64,000 nucleotides of DNA from Leucocoprinus leucothites (GCA_013368445.1 JAACJO010000014.1:682001-746000), one strand, 5' to 3'; counted from the first letter of the stretch, positions 38,216 through 51,800 are shown. A program made the numbers and translations. Notes: generated from the letters alone by a model not told the origin.

Positions 38216-40388
38216 CTCCGCAATGGGACTGAGGGAAGGGAGTGATGGCAAGAAGGGATCTTGTGTCAAGTTGGACGGTCAAGGGCTTATAAGTAGGAAG
38301 AGAAGCTCCGGACCTGCAATCGATGAAATAAGTAAATACCAACCATTAAACCCTTGTTTGTTCTCGTACCCACCGATCGTGGTAATGATAATGGTGTAGT
38401 GAGAATCTCCGGATGAGACGTTTATGAGCGTGAGCTGAGGTCTGTTTGTTCCAGGGTGGTATTTATAGATAACCTTGCTCCTCTTGAGGAAGACGCGTGA
38501 CGCTCTACGGTACCCTGAGTGTATGTGGGTCGGCGGTGGACGTATACGTTTAGGTTGTACAACGGCACCTTTGTCCTGAATTACAAGAGGGGTGTCGACA
38601 GTTTCCGGAGATCGAGAAGGAGAGATCGTTGTCTAACCTGAGGGAAAGAGAGAAAGTCAGCGATTGGTAAATGTCTCTGTGGCTTGATGGAGCGCCGTCA
38701 AAGATAAATACCTCACTAGGACGCTGGCCCAAAGCTTGAGATACGGCTGACACGCAGAGATTGTTCTGGCGTGGAGGAGCTATGTGAACAAGTGAACAAT
38801 GAAACCACGGGTATTTTTAATGGGGCTCACCACAGGCTTATAACCATCCCATTCCTTGTGAGGGTCGGTCGTGCAAACGAATATGGGTTTCTATGTGTGT
38901 CACTGATGTGTGATTGACTACAATGATAGGGCTGAACCCTGTGAAAAGGCCCTGAAATTTGTGCCCTCGCTTGTTGTCTACAGTACATGGCCTGATCATC
39001 GACCGTTCAAATTGGTCAATCATATGTGACGTGTGGAAGCCCGAATTAACGGACCTCATGGATTTGAATACGTGATCACCGCTAGTCCGAGGACTGGAAG
39101 AAGGAGGGAGACGAGTTGCACAACAGTTCAGTGGTGTGGAGCCCACTAAACCGGTCTATGAATCGGAGCCTATAGTAAGTCGAACAATCCGACCAACGGA
39201 TGATTGAATTTAATAAATCGTCGTTGATTTCCGTTATGACTGGGAAAAGAAGAGCGGGCGATTGCCGCCAAGCCGGTCAGTGTGAAGCCTAGAATTACTG
39301 ACCCTCACTGATAGTGAATGTATAAGACATGTAATCTTCCGAGTCGCCTTTCTTGTACACACGTCTTTTCAAAGCAACGATAAACAAAGCTGGTTACCCG
39401 AATCCAGGAGCGTCCGACTCGGGGCGTAGAGGGGAGTAGGAAAGACGTAAATTCTTCGCCAGACTGCCTCTCGAGTCTGGAAATCTTGAATTTTGGAGGT
39501 AGTTTAGAAGGCCGACAACGAAATGAATTAAGAAAATAAACCGTACCGTTAACCGGCCGGGGAAATGTATATGTATAAATTTAGGTTTGTACGGTGCGGT
39601 GGGTGAGAACCAATTGTTAGCTTCTAGGTCTTCGATAGCATTGGGGATTTAACTTACCTAGGATGCCACGAGCGATGAGAGGATTTAACTCCATCAAGCT
39701 TCAAGCTGGCTGGCGTCGATTGCCACGGGCTCTTTTTTTAGGACGCCTCAGGCTAGACTTTGGAATGAGTTTCTTTCATCGTCTACCTCAATCTGGGGAT
39801 AATCAACCAAGACCTAACATGCGAGGCCATTCGTCTGTGGTTTAGTGCTGAGGCAAAAAAAGCCTGGCTTCAATACTTTTGGCAGCTGTTTAAGCCTGAT
39901 TATGCACGAGTCTGAGTGCTCAGTGCTCAGTCTTCTCAGGTATGCGTCCCTTAACTTTCCAGGTTCCTTCTCCTCGGACTCGCGGCATACTTTGAAGACG
40001 CACAACAGTAGAACTCCCTGTGTGTCGTATAGAAGTCATGAAAGAGGTCGACCCTGTAGCAACAGACCAGGTCAGAAAGAGAAAACAAACCACGATCAAC
40101 AATCGAGGGTCCCTTGATATATCACGGGTACAAGTGACTTTGAGGTTTGAATTAGGTGGTTGGGAAAAGCTGGAGTTGGATTCAAATGTGAGTGAACGTC
40201 AGCAGATGCCCGGAGACAACGACCAGCAGATGACACGCCATTGGCTAATTTTAAAAACCCCGCTAGGGTCGCTTACTTCCTGCCTTCTTTGTCAGGAATC
40301 AAACATCCACAATCGGTCACTTGGTTTATCTCTAGCCACATTCCCACCAACTCTCCGATCTAACTATTGCAGTGGATTGCTTGCTTAT
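38216..40388. other. Intergenic, 2.2 kb without a recognised gene
   Basis: Upstream regions of the divergent P450 and thioesterase-like genes. Short frames at 38550-38753 (minus), 38838-39146 (minus), 39663-39845 (plus) and 40020-40388 (plus) show no motifs or consistent splicing. No transposon signature seen. Confidence 0.4.
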
Positions 40389-41455
40389 ATGGCTTCGAGT
40401 GTCGGGAAGGAACTACACGTCCGAGAAACTGCTCAAGAAGTCGGTGACCCAACCACTAGTAATCCTCGCGTGAAGCCATCCCCGAAATCGGGCAACCAAA
40501 AGATACCGGTGCCATTCTCTTACATTCCAAGTGACGACGGGACAGATGAAAATCTGTTAATTCTGATACATGGTTTAGGTGAGTGCACTATGTTCTACCA
40601 GAAGGTCCGACTATCGTAGCGCTCGGAGAACGTGTTGATTCATTAAGGCTAATTCTGTCCTGTCTGGTCACTTATTCTATAGGTGATACGCATGTCCCAT
40701 TTGCCAAGATGGGTAAACAACTAAAGTTGCCTCAGACTGCTGTACTAGCGCTACGCGCACCTGAACAGTAGGTACTCCGACCCCTTTCTATTCAATCACC
40801 CCCTATGCTCGCTAATCCCCGATCACCCTTGGTTTTTCACAACAGGATCCCGTTTTTATATGAAGAAGCCTATCAATGGTACACCTCCTTCGACCCCTTA
40901 GGTGAACTTATCACCAGCTCGAATCCCACTCCTGCGATTCAACTACTTGATAAAGTTGTCACACACTTGACGACAGAATGCAAATGGCCGCTGAATAGGA
41001 TACATTGGTTTGGATTCGCGCAAGGGGGAAGCGTGGTCGCCGAATTCGGACTATGGTGGTGGAAAGAGAAACAGCTCTTACCCGCCAGGAAAGCTCTACC
41101 TTCAACAGCAGCCGGAAATACCACTACAGCGGAGGCGCCGACTACTTCCTTTGGTTCAATCACGACTATTTCAGGCCCTTTGTTGTCTTTCCCATCATCG
41201 TCGACACACTCGCCGACGCCAGTGCTCGCAATATCCCGGCCTCGACCCTCGGAGCTGGCTTTTTCTGCGAATGATATATCAGCTTTTAAGAGAGGATTCC
41301 GAGTCGTCAAAGAAGTGAAGTATGAGAACCCGAGCGGAGGTATGCCCGTGGGTAAGGCCGAATGGGAACCTGTGATGAGATTTTGGAGTGAGAGATTGGA
41401 GAAGAGGGTCGGCGATGAAGCAGGGCTGTATGAAGTATTGAGTGGGTCTTTATAA
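40389..41455 (+). CDS. Phospholipase/carboxylesterase-family pseudoenzyme
   Basis: Alpha/beta-hydrolase related to acyl-protein thioesterases (PF02230-type). Start at ATG 40389. The fold markers are ENLLILIHGLGDTHVPFAKM (over an intron), LPQTAVLALRAPEQIPFLYE, QWYTSFDPLGEL, and RIHWFGFAQGGSVVAEFGL. Active relatives carry GFSQGG with the nucleophile Ser; here it is GFAQGG. The usual Asp motif (HG--D-VVP) and the Gly-His near the C-terminus are also not seen; the end reads VMRFWSERLEKR. A Ser/Thr-rich insert lies after the would-be nucleophile elbow. I infer a non-catalytic member. Stop at 41453-41455. Confidence 0.8.
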
Positions 41456-42322
41456 ATTTAACCTACCTACGCTTCAATGTCAGCGGCCTCAATAGGCTTC
41501 TCTTTCTTTTCCCCGGTTCCAGTTTCAGATAACAGGGGCATAACACAAGTCGCACCTGTCCTTTTGAAATAGCTCGCCGTATAAACTAAGAGCCATTTGA
41601 GTTCCTTTCCTCCCCTTCAGTGGCATCAACAGATACGACTCTTGAACCCTTGTCTTGGCAAAGCAAAAAAAAAATCACTATCACTCCGACATATGTACAT
41701 TGGTTAACCTACTAATGGTCCTGATTTTGGTCATCGAATACTAGACGAGTCCGACTCGCGGAATGTGTTTTCCGAGTCCTATTATTAGACGATATTCTCC
41801 AGGGAGAGTCCCCGATGAGAGTAACTAAAAGGCCCTCCTCATATCCGGTATTTCTAGGCAACCACTTGAGTAGTGAAACCGGAAAGCTAGGACGTCGTGG
41901 TGTAGGGAATAACGACACATTCAAATAAAACCAGTTTTCAGCGAAACAATCGTCGGAGTCATCAAGAGTGCAAAAGTAACTGAACATCCATTCTTGATAC
42001 CCCCCGCCCGACGTGCAAGGCCCAAGACTCAACGAATTGCATACACTAATTTCTAGTTGCGCAATAAGACTAATCCCAAGATACCCGAATCAAGGTAGCT
42101 CACCGAACCCTTCCATCCTCGATAGCGGATGACAGGAAGCTCTACACTATCGCAGAGCTCTGAGGCTGCCATATGCATATATATATACAGGATGGGAGGA
42201 TGGGGCTGCTGAACGCTCAAGAACGCAAGCGTGCTTGTCACGTATAGATTACAGAAAGAAAGACCCTGTTCTCGGTTTGAGAAGGAAAAAGCGAAAAAGA
42301 AGCGCACTGAACTTCCGTATGT
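41456..42322. other. Intergenic, no gene recognised
   Basis: The 3' flank of the thioesterase-like gene and the downstream side of tRNA-Gly. A poly-A run occurs near 41666-41675. A minus-strand frame at 41712-42032 lacks motifs. Confidence 0.4.
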
Positions 42323-42399
42323 GCATTAAGAGGGAATCGAACCCCCGGCGGGTCGAGATAGAATGGCAACGACCCAGGTTACCACTACCCCATTAATGC
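42323..42399 (-). tRNA. tRNA-Gly (GCC) with a 7-nt intron
   Basis: On the minus strand the acceptor stem GCATTAA pairs with TTAATGC, the D stem GGGT with ACCT, and the anticodon stem GGTCG with CGACC. The T arm is GGGGG-TTCGATT-CCCTC. The anticodon loop is 14 nt (TTGCCATTCTATCT). Removing seven bases (TTCTATC, plus-strand 42357-42363) placed one base after the anticodon GCC leaves the normal 7-nt loop TTGCCAT. The intron sits at the canonical position for nuclear tRNA introns. Confidence 0.85.
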
Positions 42400-43101
42400 G
42401 ATATTGGCACAGTCACGAGTTACATTATTATCTCTCAAAATCTCAACGCCGGTCAACCCAAAAACACAGTATTGATGTGCGCATTTGTGCAAACTCATGA
42501 CCAAAAAGCATTTCAACCCAGCTCTGGTGCAAAGGCTGATGAGTACAGCGAAACTTGGTAATTGGAGGTGGGTCCAACTTGTATCAGACTGCTTAGCAAT
42601 GAACATTATACTAAAGCGAGGCGTTCAATGATAATTGGGTGTTGCTTAGGGGTAAGGTATATAAAAGTGTCGCCCGAAACTGGGAGGGGGAAATCGATAG
42701 ACTTCTTTGGATCTGGACGGTAAGAATTCGGGTTCAGGATTTAAATGTGAGATTATCTGGGCCGCCCTATCTACTAACTCAAGGGCAGAAAACAAGTACT
42801 TAAAAAGAAGGATTAGAATTTCAGCTTATAGTCGAAGTCATCTCAGTAGTTCTAAGCCAGCAGTCTGGTGAGTTCGCGTGGGAGGAACTGGTTACACGAA
42901 GTAATAACCTTTTTGAGATCGACATGCCAGATGAGAGCTCTGTACGGTGCCACTATCCCCCTGCCAAACGTGGACTGAATTTAATACATACTCGAATGAG
43001 TATCATTTAACATCTATTTCCTAAACTTGACTTGAATTACCCAGGGGTCGTTCAGCTCAATAGTTTACAATACAAATTCCACAGGAGTCATCGCCACATT
43101 C
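42400..43101. other. Intergenic, no gene recognised
   Basis: About 0.7 kb upstream of tRNA-Gly. Nothing supported. Confidence 0.4.
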
Positions 43102-43386
43102 TTACTCCCCTCCTCCGTCTGCGGCAGCAGCAGCAGCAGCACCTCCATCATCGGCGCACCCTGTTTCGCCGGAAACAGTTCCTCCAGCAACAGTAGCATT
43201 TGAAGACGCAGCTACGGAGTGAGAGCTGTGTCCTGTGGTGGAAGTTGCGTGGTGGCTGTCTGCGTGGGTGTGGTCGGTAGAGTCGGGTTTTTTGATCGTG
43301 CTGCGTGAAGAAATTGGGTTCAGTAGGAGAGAGGACTCCTTGGAATGGAGAGAGGGAAAGTACCTTATGTTTGTAGGTTCGGACAT
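43102..43386 (-). CDS. Possible small Ala/Gly/Ser/His-rich protein
   Basis: ATG at 43386 (MSEPTNI). A 63-nt GT-AG intron fits inside the frame; spliced, the product is about 73 residues: MSEPTNISTIKKPDS, a His/Ser/Thr-rich middle (DHTHADSHHATSTTGHSSHS), and a C-terminal poly-Ala run then DGGGE. Soluble, low complexity, no signal peptide. No family recognised. The run of GCA/GCT repeats could have produced the frame by chance. Confidence 0.35.
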   Translation of the reverse strand: MSEPTNIRYFPSLHSKESSLLLNPISSRSTIKKPDSTDHTHADSHHATSTTGHSSHSVAASSNATVAGGTVSGETGCADDGGAAAAAAADGGGE

Positions 43387-45899
43387 GGTTGTTATCGTTC
43401 AATGAGAGGAGGGATTATTTGGTGAAGATGGGATGGGATTTTATATGATTTGGGCCATGGGAGATGGGGTCTAAAAACTGAGTGTGCGCAGTGATATGAT
43501 GCAGGATAGGCTGTGCGACTCGGGTGTGCCTGACAGCCAGCTGTTAATACTTGTGTTCTGGGCGCCTTGGTTACTTGTTTATAGAGTGGAAGGGCTATAG
43601 TGTAGGACGAGGTTAGAAAAATGTAACTATGTTGCTTTGTTTTGTATGAAGGATCTAGCCGAGCCTGAAGTGACCTTTGATAATAGGCCATAGTAGAATT
43701 GAAACTTGAGATGACATGGTGATCATCAACACACTGCCGAGTCTCAAGAGGTATAGCCGCAGGGTCAAGATATCCAACTTTTTGGCTAGAAACCGGATAC
43801 AGAGGACAATCAAGCATTGTTGCATGACAGTAGATGGTTTATCAGGGACCGGGAGCCGAAACTTGGGAGTCGTCGGTAATCAGAATCGAGTTTTTATATG
43901 TTGTCCGTCCCGAATGTGTGGGGAGTAATAATCAAGGTTCAGCTACTTGCGGAAATAGTCAACTGTATTCCTGGGGTGACAGGAGAGAAAGAGAGAACAC
44001 GATCACTCAATTCGGCTGCGAGCACAAGTCCCAAATCGGACTAGAAGCAATTTCTGGGCACCGATAGGGGGAAGTATCGCGGGTGCGGGGTATTCATGGA
44101 AGATTAAACCATTTGTAGCAGAGGACCGTGGTGGCGAAAATCGAGTGTACATATGCAGATTTTCAAATGTGGGAGATGTGGCTGTACCACCAGTACTTGG
44201 TTACGCTCCAGGTCGTCGGCGTAGTTAAAGCTAGTAGCCGCGCAGTCAAGCGCTCGATGGTTTTAATTACTAGTCGTGATTAGGTAGCAAAAGCTCGTAA
44301 AGGTTGTTAAAATCTAAAAGAAGATCCGAAGACACGAGATCCGCCAGGACGATGGATACACGTAAGTAAAGATAGTTCTTTAAGAGGATTCGACGATGAT
44401 AAAAGACTCCCTCGTGTGTTGTTTTTGGCGCAAGGGAGATGGACATAACCAGATATGGAAAATTTTGATGGTGGTGTAAACAAGTATCAAGTGAGTCCGG
44501 GGTCAGCCGATCGCGAACATACTTGGAGCCCCTTGACGGTTGGGGGAGCTCGAAAGGCATTCGAAATGAAGAGATTCATTGCTTGGTGAAAGTAATCTAA
44601 CTGTAAATAACACGCTCAAGCGTGCAGACTGAGAAAGCGAAGCGGGAAGGGAGAGAAAATGAAGAAAGGGAGCTGACAGCGTGAGTGGAGGACTGGGATG
44701 GGCGTATAATTGACGGCAGAGGAGAGAGAATGATTCTCGTGGTGATGGGAGAAGGAGGGACCAGGGGCTGGATGATGGCGTCACTGGGCCCACGGGATAA
44801 TCGCTGATATGTTCTGTCTGGCTCTCGGAAGGCATCTAAATAGACGCGATGAAACTTTTTCGGGGGGAAATGGGATTGCGTCCACTCGTCCGGGGGAAAG
44901 CCAAGTCTGTTAGATAGTGATATGTATGGTCGCTTACAGCATTGTATGTGCAGGGGAGGGAGGGAGGAGGGGACGGAAAAGCAAGGGGAGAGCGGGAGAC
45001 CGGAGGAGATCCAGATCTAAGATCTGTGCTGTAGCATGGATGGCAGAGGAGGTAAAGGTAAGAAAGAGTGCGATCTTGACGAGTCCGCGCTCGTTCTCCG
45101 CTTAGCCCGCGTCCCCGATGGCCTGTCTCCCGCCCCCGCCCCCCGCCGTCGCTGGGCGGGGAGAGCGTGCGATCGTGACGCGTGACAGAGGGGTTGCGTG
45201 ACTGTTGTTGAGGTGTACACCTTACTAACAGCGTTACAGCGGTGGCCTGCGTAGCAGCTGAGAGCTTGCGACAATCGATCCACGCTGTGTCGATTTTCGA
45301 CTTCCCGATCCCCGCCCGCCGCTTCTCCCCTTCCCTCCCGCGCCCCGCCACACACATCGCCCGGCAATCCGCCGTTTTTCGTCCCGCGCCCTCGGTTCTC
45401 CTCCCGGTACCCGCACCCAGCAACCACCGACTCCCCTCCCTCCTCCCGCCCCCCCTCCCTAAGGTCTGTCCTCCTCCCGTCCCGCTCTCCCGGATCCCCG
45501 GCCTGGGGCTCCGTTCTTCCCCCTCCGAAGCCCGCTGCTGACCCTTTGTCCCAGCTCTCTCCCCTGCTGGCCCCCTGCCCCTCCAGACTCGCCCAGCAGT
45601 TCCTCATAGTCTCTAAGAGACGCTGAATACTCGACGCGCACGGGCCCTCCCTCGGTGCGTCTTTTCTCCTCGTCCTTGCCCCGACACGTGTCTGGCCCCC
45701 CGCGGCGCGTGTCTGCCCACCAGCTGTGCTCATTCGTCCCAGGGCAGGTCTGCGCTCTTGATACCTCTCTCAGTACGTCATTCTTGCCTTTTGATCACCT
45801 TGCATTGCTTATTTTGCTTCAGGTTAAATTTACTTTCTGTCGGTCCAGTTTTCTTTCAAGAGAAATCGCAGTTGTTGACTTTTGTGTGTATCCAGCAAA
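43387..45899. other. 2.5-kb gap with GC-rich upstream region of SNF5 gene
   Basis: No protein-coding gene is supported. From about 45080 to 45760 base composition shifts sharply to C on the plus strand (runs such as CCCCCGCCCCCCGCC, and CTCCCTCCTCCCG near 45434). This creates long frames on the minus strand that I regard as artefacts. Pyrimidine-rich sequence and GTAAG/CAG-like sites near 45790-45825 suggest a long or spliced 5' leader for the gene starting at 45900. Confidence 0.45.
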
Positions 45900-48800
45900 A
45901 TGAGCAATCCAAACCTATACACCTCACAATCCTTCGGCCCGGGCTCAAATTCCAACCCAACGGGCATTAACCCAGCCATGCTCGCTGCTGGCTTTCAGAA
46001 TGGTCCTGTTGGTCCCCAGCAGCACCAGCACCAACAACAACAACATCCCAAGTTCCCCCCAAACGCCTTTGGCGGTGGTGCCGTCAGTCCCGCCCAGCTC
46101 ATGGGCGCAGGCGGTGGGGGAATGAACATAGGCATGAACATGAACGTCATGAATCCTGGTAGCGTCAATCCTACCCAACTCCTTCAGCAACAACAGCAGC
46201 ACAGCATGATGAATGGCTCGATGGGTGGCATGGGCGGTGGTATGAACATGAACATGATGGGCATGAATCCAGCCGCTATGGGTATGGGTGGCATGGGTGG
46301 CATGAACGCTGGAGGAATCAACCCAGCTACGATATCACAATCCGGAAACTCTGGATTCAATCCCATGGCCCAGTCTCAACAACACCCTTCGCTACACCAA
46401 GGCCCTCAACCACAGATGCAGCACCAGCACCAGCAACACCAGCACCACCAGCAACAACAGCAGCCATTAACGCCTCAACAACAAATGCTTCTCCAGGCTC
46501 TCGGTCTCACTCGCGAACAATTCAATTCGCTCAGCCAGCAGGAGAAACAACAGGCCTGGATGAAGGTCTTTCCTATGCAGTTTGGAGGCAATACGAATAC
46601 CAATCCCACGCCTGGCGGATCACAGCACCAGCAGATGATGCCTCCACCCGCTCCCCCACAGTCACAGGGTGGCCCGATAAGCGTTCCCGGCCGTCCACCA
46701 ACTTCCCAGGGCCATAAACTCAGTCAAGCTCCGATGCAACAGCGACCGCTGACTGCTCAAGGTCAACAACGACCTCCAACAGCTCAGGGCCAGCAACGGC
46801 CGCCGACTGCTCAAGGAATGCAAATTCATAGACCTCCAACGGCTCAAGGTATGCAGAGACCACCTACCGCCCAAGGTCAACGCGTCGTCTCGGGTCCTGG
46901 TCCTGGATCGACGCCACAGACTCCCAACCCCGCCGCTGCGACTCTGGTGATGGGAATGGGACCGATGCAGACACCTCGTCCTACAACTGCTCAGGATCAT
47001 CGACAAGGAGGCCCTGGTGGACAGCAGACTCGACCACCTACTGCTCAAGACATGCCACAGATGCCCACGAACCCCAATGGTCCTCACGGCCAGCCTAGTA
47101 CTCGACCGTCCACTGCCCAGTCGGGTATCATCGGTCAACAGATTTCGAGACCGAACACTGCTCTGAGTCATCGCTCACCTGTCAGTGCTGGAGGAAGTGC
47201 GAGTGCGCAGAGTCCAGGTGCTAGACCGCCAAGTCGTGCAGGTGGTGAACAACAGGTGCGTGTCGAGTTTCTCTCAAATTCTTTTGATGTATGTTTATTG
47301 ACTTTATCGTTCGTTCTACGTATAAACAGAGTTTCGGAATCAATGGCTACCCTAAACCCCCATCGCAGCAACAACAAATGCCCCAGTCGCAGTCTGGTAA
47401 CGCTGGACCGAATCCATATCCCCCAAATCTCCAGCAGCTGCAAACTCCGTTCATTCAAAAGCAGCAACTTCAGCAAGGACAACAACAACAAGGACAGTTT
47501 GGCTCCTTTGGTCAGATGAACCCACCTGCGACGCCACAAAACCAGAACGCTGTTGCGATGATGCAACACCAACACCAGAATATGGCTCAGCATACTCCTC
47601 AGCAACAACAACAGGCGCAAATGATGCAGCAGGCTCAACATAATCAAGCTACTTCGCCCTTTGGTGCCAATTTCCCCGGTAACACTGGTGGTGGCATGCA
47701 AGGTTCACCTCCACCGATGTCCGGGTCCATGCCTGGCTCGCCGTATCGAGGTGCAAAGAGGAAGATTGACTCGCCGCATATGGTTGGAACCGCCCCGATG
47801 AATATGAATATGAATGCGATGGGACCGCCTACAATGATGCCGAATAGATTGTCCATGTCAGGTCCGTCGGGTGGCGGAGGATCAGGTGATCTCAATGCCG
47901 GAGTTGGAATGAACGGTATTCCCGGTAGCCAGCAACAAGGAAGACCGACAAGTCAGAGTCCGAGACCACAGGGCTCCTCGAATGAGATGATGGGTGGAAT
48001 GAATTTCAACCCCAACGCGGCGAATATGGGAACACCGCAGACGCCTGTGAGACAGGGTAGTATGGGTGGAATGATGGGTGGAGGTACCCCAGGTTTGGGC
48101 GTTCCCGGTGGAGGAACCCCGATGAATCAAGTGCAGGTACTTGCTCAACAGCAACAACTCCACCAGCAACAACTTCACCAGCAACAACTTCATCGACAAC
48201 AGCAACAGCAGCTTCAGCTTCAGCAGCAACAACAACAAGCACAAGCTGCGCAGCAAGTGAGGCAAGGGTCGATACCACCAGGTGTTTCACCGATGACGCC
48301 GATACGAGCCAGTGTACCACCCGCTGTACCCGGACCGAATGTTACTGGGCCTATTGCAAGGACGCCGAGTACCGTTTCCGGTACACCTGTTCCTGGAGGT
48401 CCAGCGGGCACCCCTACGGGACCGTCGTCAAATTCGGGAAGTGTCCCGCCTTCCGCGGTTTCGGGTGGGAATGCGCTCCCTGTGGCTGGTGGTGCTTCTT
48501 CGTCCACCGGTCCATCTTCCTCTTCAAACGAGCATCATCCTTCTGCGCCTGGATCAACCGGAGCCGTTGCTTCAGGCCAGCTTCCTCCTCTCCCAGCAAA
48601 CGTCCAACTCAACCCTGCAACAACTCAAGTTACGCCTGTACCGCTCATTGACTCTCTTAAGCTTATCCCATCGATATCTGAGGACGAGATTCATGAGATT
48701 CAAGGGTGGATGAAGGTGGATAAAGAGTATGAGGGTGTGCTAAGGAAGATGAAGGAGAGGATGGCTGGAGAGATGAGGGGATTGCTTGGTGGGATAAATG

Positions 48801-51800
48801 GATGTTGGTGGGAGAAGGGTGCACGGAGTGTTGATGCGCTTAGGTGGAAGAGGGGTAGAGAGGGGTTTGATGTTAGGTATCCTCTGAGGAGAGGCAAGGA
48901 GAAGGAGGGGAGGGAGAGAAGAAAGAGACAGAGAGAGGGGCTCAGGTTGTACGTGCCGATTTTCCTTTTCTGTTTGATGTGCGCTGATGTGACTCCTTTT
49001 GTGTGTGTAGGCCGAGAAAACTAGAGACGGAAGAAGCGGAGAGGCCTGAGCAGCTTGTACCGATACGATTGGAGTTTGATGTTGAGCATCACAAGATGAG
49101 GGATACGTTTGTATGGAATTTAAATGGTGAGTTTGGATCTATTTTTGAACACTATTATAACGCACTTACTGACGCAATCCTCTTTTCCCCGCTTCACCTT
49201 GGCCACGCGCCCGCTCGGCTATGTGTTGTGTTGTTGCGCTTGTCCCTTTATCGTCCGCATCGGCATCAATTCATTATCAATCAAGATCCCGTTGTAACTC
49301 CTGAGACCTTTGCTCAGTCCATTGTCGACGACTACGGCCTCGCACCCAGCTTCCATTCCGTCATCGTCAAATCCATCCAGGAACAGCTCAGTGACTTTAA
49401 AGCCCATTCGTTCTACTATGACCAGGACTCGGACGAGCTAGTCGTGGATTTGAAAAATGAGATGCCTCTGCAGCAAGGTGCTTTAGACAATGCCCAAGAG
49501 AAATGGTGGGAGTCGTGGAGGAAACGTGTTAACGATTCCACTGGGGCTGGTGCAGTGGTGAAAAGCGCATCAGGGTCATTGAGGAGGTCGAAGAAGAAAC
49601 GGAAGTTGGATTTCAATAATCCTTCGAATAACAATTCGTCTTCCGTGGGCGCGGTGGTGAAGGTGAAGGAAGAGGAGAAGAATGCTGCTGTGACGTTTGA
49701 TGTGCCTATGGATGGGGAGGAGTTTGGAAGGCCTATGGCGATTGATGAGATTAAGCTTGATGAGGAGCTGATGCATGAGGAGATGAGGATTCTTATCAAG
49801 GTAGGTTGTTTTTCTTGGGTCTGGGGCGTGGTATTTTTGCTTCGCCTCCCCTTCGCTCTCTTTATGTACTCGTGATTGACTTTTTTTCATTATAGTTAGA
49901 GATCATTGTTGGTGCTATGAAGCTTGAAGATCAATTTGAGTGGGATTTGGAGAGTGACGCGGTTTCGCCCGAAGAATTTTCGGAGGTGTATGCGCAGGAT
50001 CTTGGGTTAGGAGGGGAGTTTAAGTATGTGTTGATGCTCATTTTACCCTTTTGGTGTGGTTGCGGGTCATTAATTGTGGCTTCTTTTTAACAGGACCGCG
50101 ATTGCTCATAGCATTCGAGAACAAGTCCAGATGTTCCAAAAATCGCTCTTCCTAGTTGGCCATCCTTCTGATGGTACACCAATCCAAGACGAAGAACTCA
50201 GACAGGCCTTCCTTCCAAGCCTCGCGACCGGAGCACGGTCCATGGATCAAGTCCAATACTACACGCCTCTTCTGAACTCAGTTAGCGACAGCGATATCGA
50301 GCGAAGCGAAAAGGAACGCGAGAAGGAGATGAACAAGAGAAGGAAACGTAATCAACGTGGTCGTCGTGGTATCGTTCTTCCTGATCGCGAGCCTGTACGG
50401 ACATATCGAACGCCAGCTATCGGGTTCCCTGAGCTCGATCCTGCGATACTTGCATCTGTGGCAGCGCAGAACGCTGTGGGTTCACGCAGAGCTGCGGCTG
50501 CGGCTGCGTCTTTGACGATTGCCAACATGGTGGCCTCGGAGAACGGCACGGCGTTTATTCCTACACCTACCCCGATGCCCAGTGCCCCTGTACCGCAGCC
50601 GAAGGAGAAGAAGCCAAAGGGCTTGTTCAAGGCACCTTCTGTCCCGAATGAAATTCTTCGACCGAGGGCGCAGGTTGCGGCACCTATACTGTCTACCGCG
50701 GTTGACGTGAGCGAGTTGCCTGCGCCATTGGAGAATGACCCGCCTCCTGCGATTCCGCCACCACCACCTCCGCCTGAGCCGAAGATGAAGTATGTGCCGA
50801 AGAAGAGTGCGAAGGAGCTGGAGAGGGAGGCGAAGGAGAAGGAGTTTGTGGATGGACAGCATCCAAACTATATCAATGGAATTTGGCATTGTTCCAATTG
50901 CGGTTGTCCCGAGAGTATTGCTGTTGGGAGGAGGAAGGGTCCGCTGGGTGATAAATCTCAGTGTGGTGCTTGTGGTGAGTTTGCTGTTATGCCGGTCTTT
51001 GGAATGAAGTTGATATTAATGGCATTTTATAGGCAAATTCTGGCATAGACATCGTAGACCTCGGCCAGTGGAGTATAACCCTGACCCTGAGTATCATATG
51101 CGCAAAGACGATTCGAGGACACCAGCAAAGAAAAAGGCTGCTGCGCTGAGAGCGCAGAGTGCCGCTGCGGCTGCTACTCCCGTGGATGTTTCTGCCCCAC
51201 CTACGCCTGCGAAGAATGGAGATATTGAATCCCTTTCTCGGCGCTCGCCATCACCTATGAAGGACGACGATGATAGAGCTATTTCACCTGTCTCCACTGC
51301 TTCGAGCGCATCCGAACCTCCTTTGGCTCAAAAAGTCAAGCTTAATGGAGCTGCGCACGCTAAATCCGGGACCCCGAGATCGTCTGCTGGCGCCAAAGAG
51401 ACTAAAGGGTCGGTGAAGCCTCTTACACCCCGAGAAAAGGCGGATACCCCACTAGTGAAAGAGGAGAAGAAGTCGACGACGCCAAACGTTAAGAGTGAGA
51501 ATGGAGGAGGACCGGAGGGTTCACCGGCATCTAGTGTACATGCTCCTAACTCGACTTCGGAGGTTGCACCCCCGGCTGCTACTGTGGTAAGCGAGCGTTT
51601 TTTGTAATTATTGGGAGTTTTTGGACGATGACTGAGGTTGTGTTGTGTTGTGTTGTTGGGTGTGATGAAGGTTCCGCAGCAAGTTCCAACATGGTTGACA
51701 GGCGCTCTGCACAGTATGAGAACTAGATATCCTGAAGATAGATTCGAGGCAATTCTAAGGAGGACGACTGGAAATCCGCCTGATTGGCGGATTAGATGTT

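Noticed and set aside
45017..45733. Minus-strand frame of 238 codons
   Set aside because: It lies in the C-rich leader. Its Arg/Gly-rich text is what a skewed composition gives, there is no motif, and neighbouring frames overlap it.
46400..48260. CAG-rich tracts as a microsatellite or repeat array
   Set aside because: They encode the Gln-rich N-terminus of the SNF5 protein in one conserved frame and mix CAA with CAG.
47168..48507. Several long minus-strand frames rich in Leu or Ala/Cys
   Set aside because: Antisense shadows of the CAG-rich part of the SNF5 gene.
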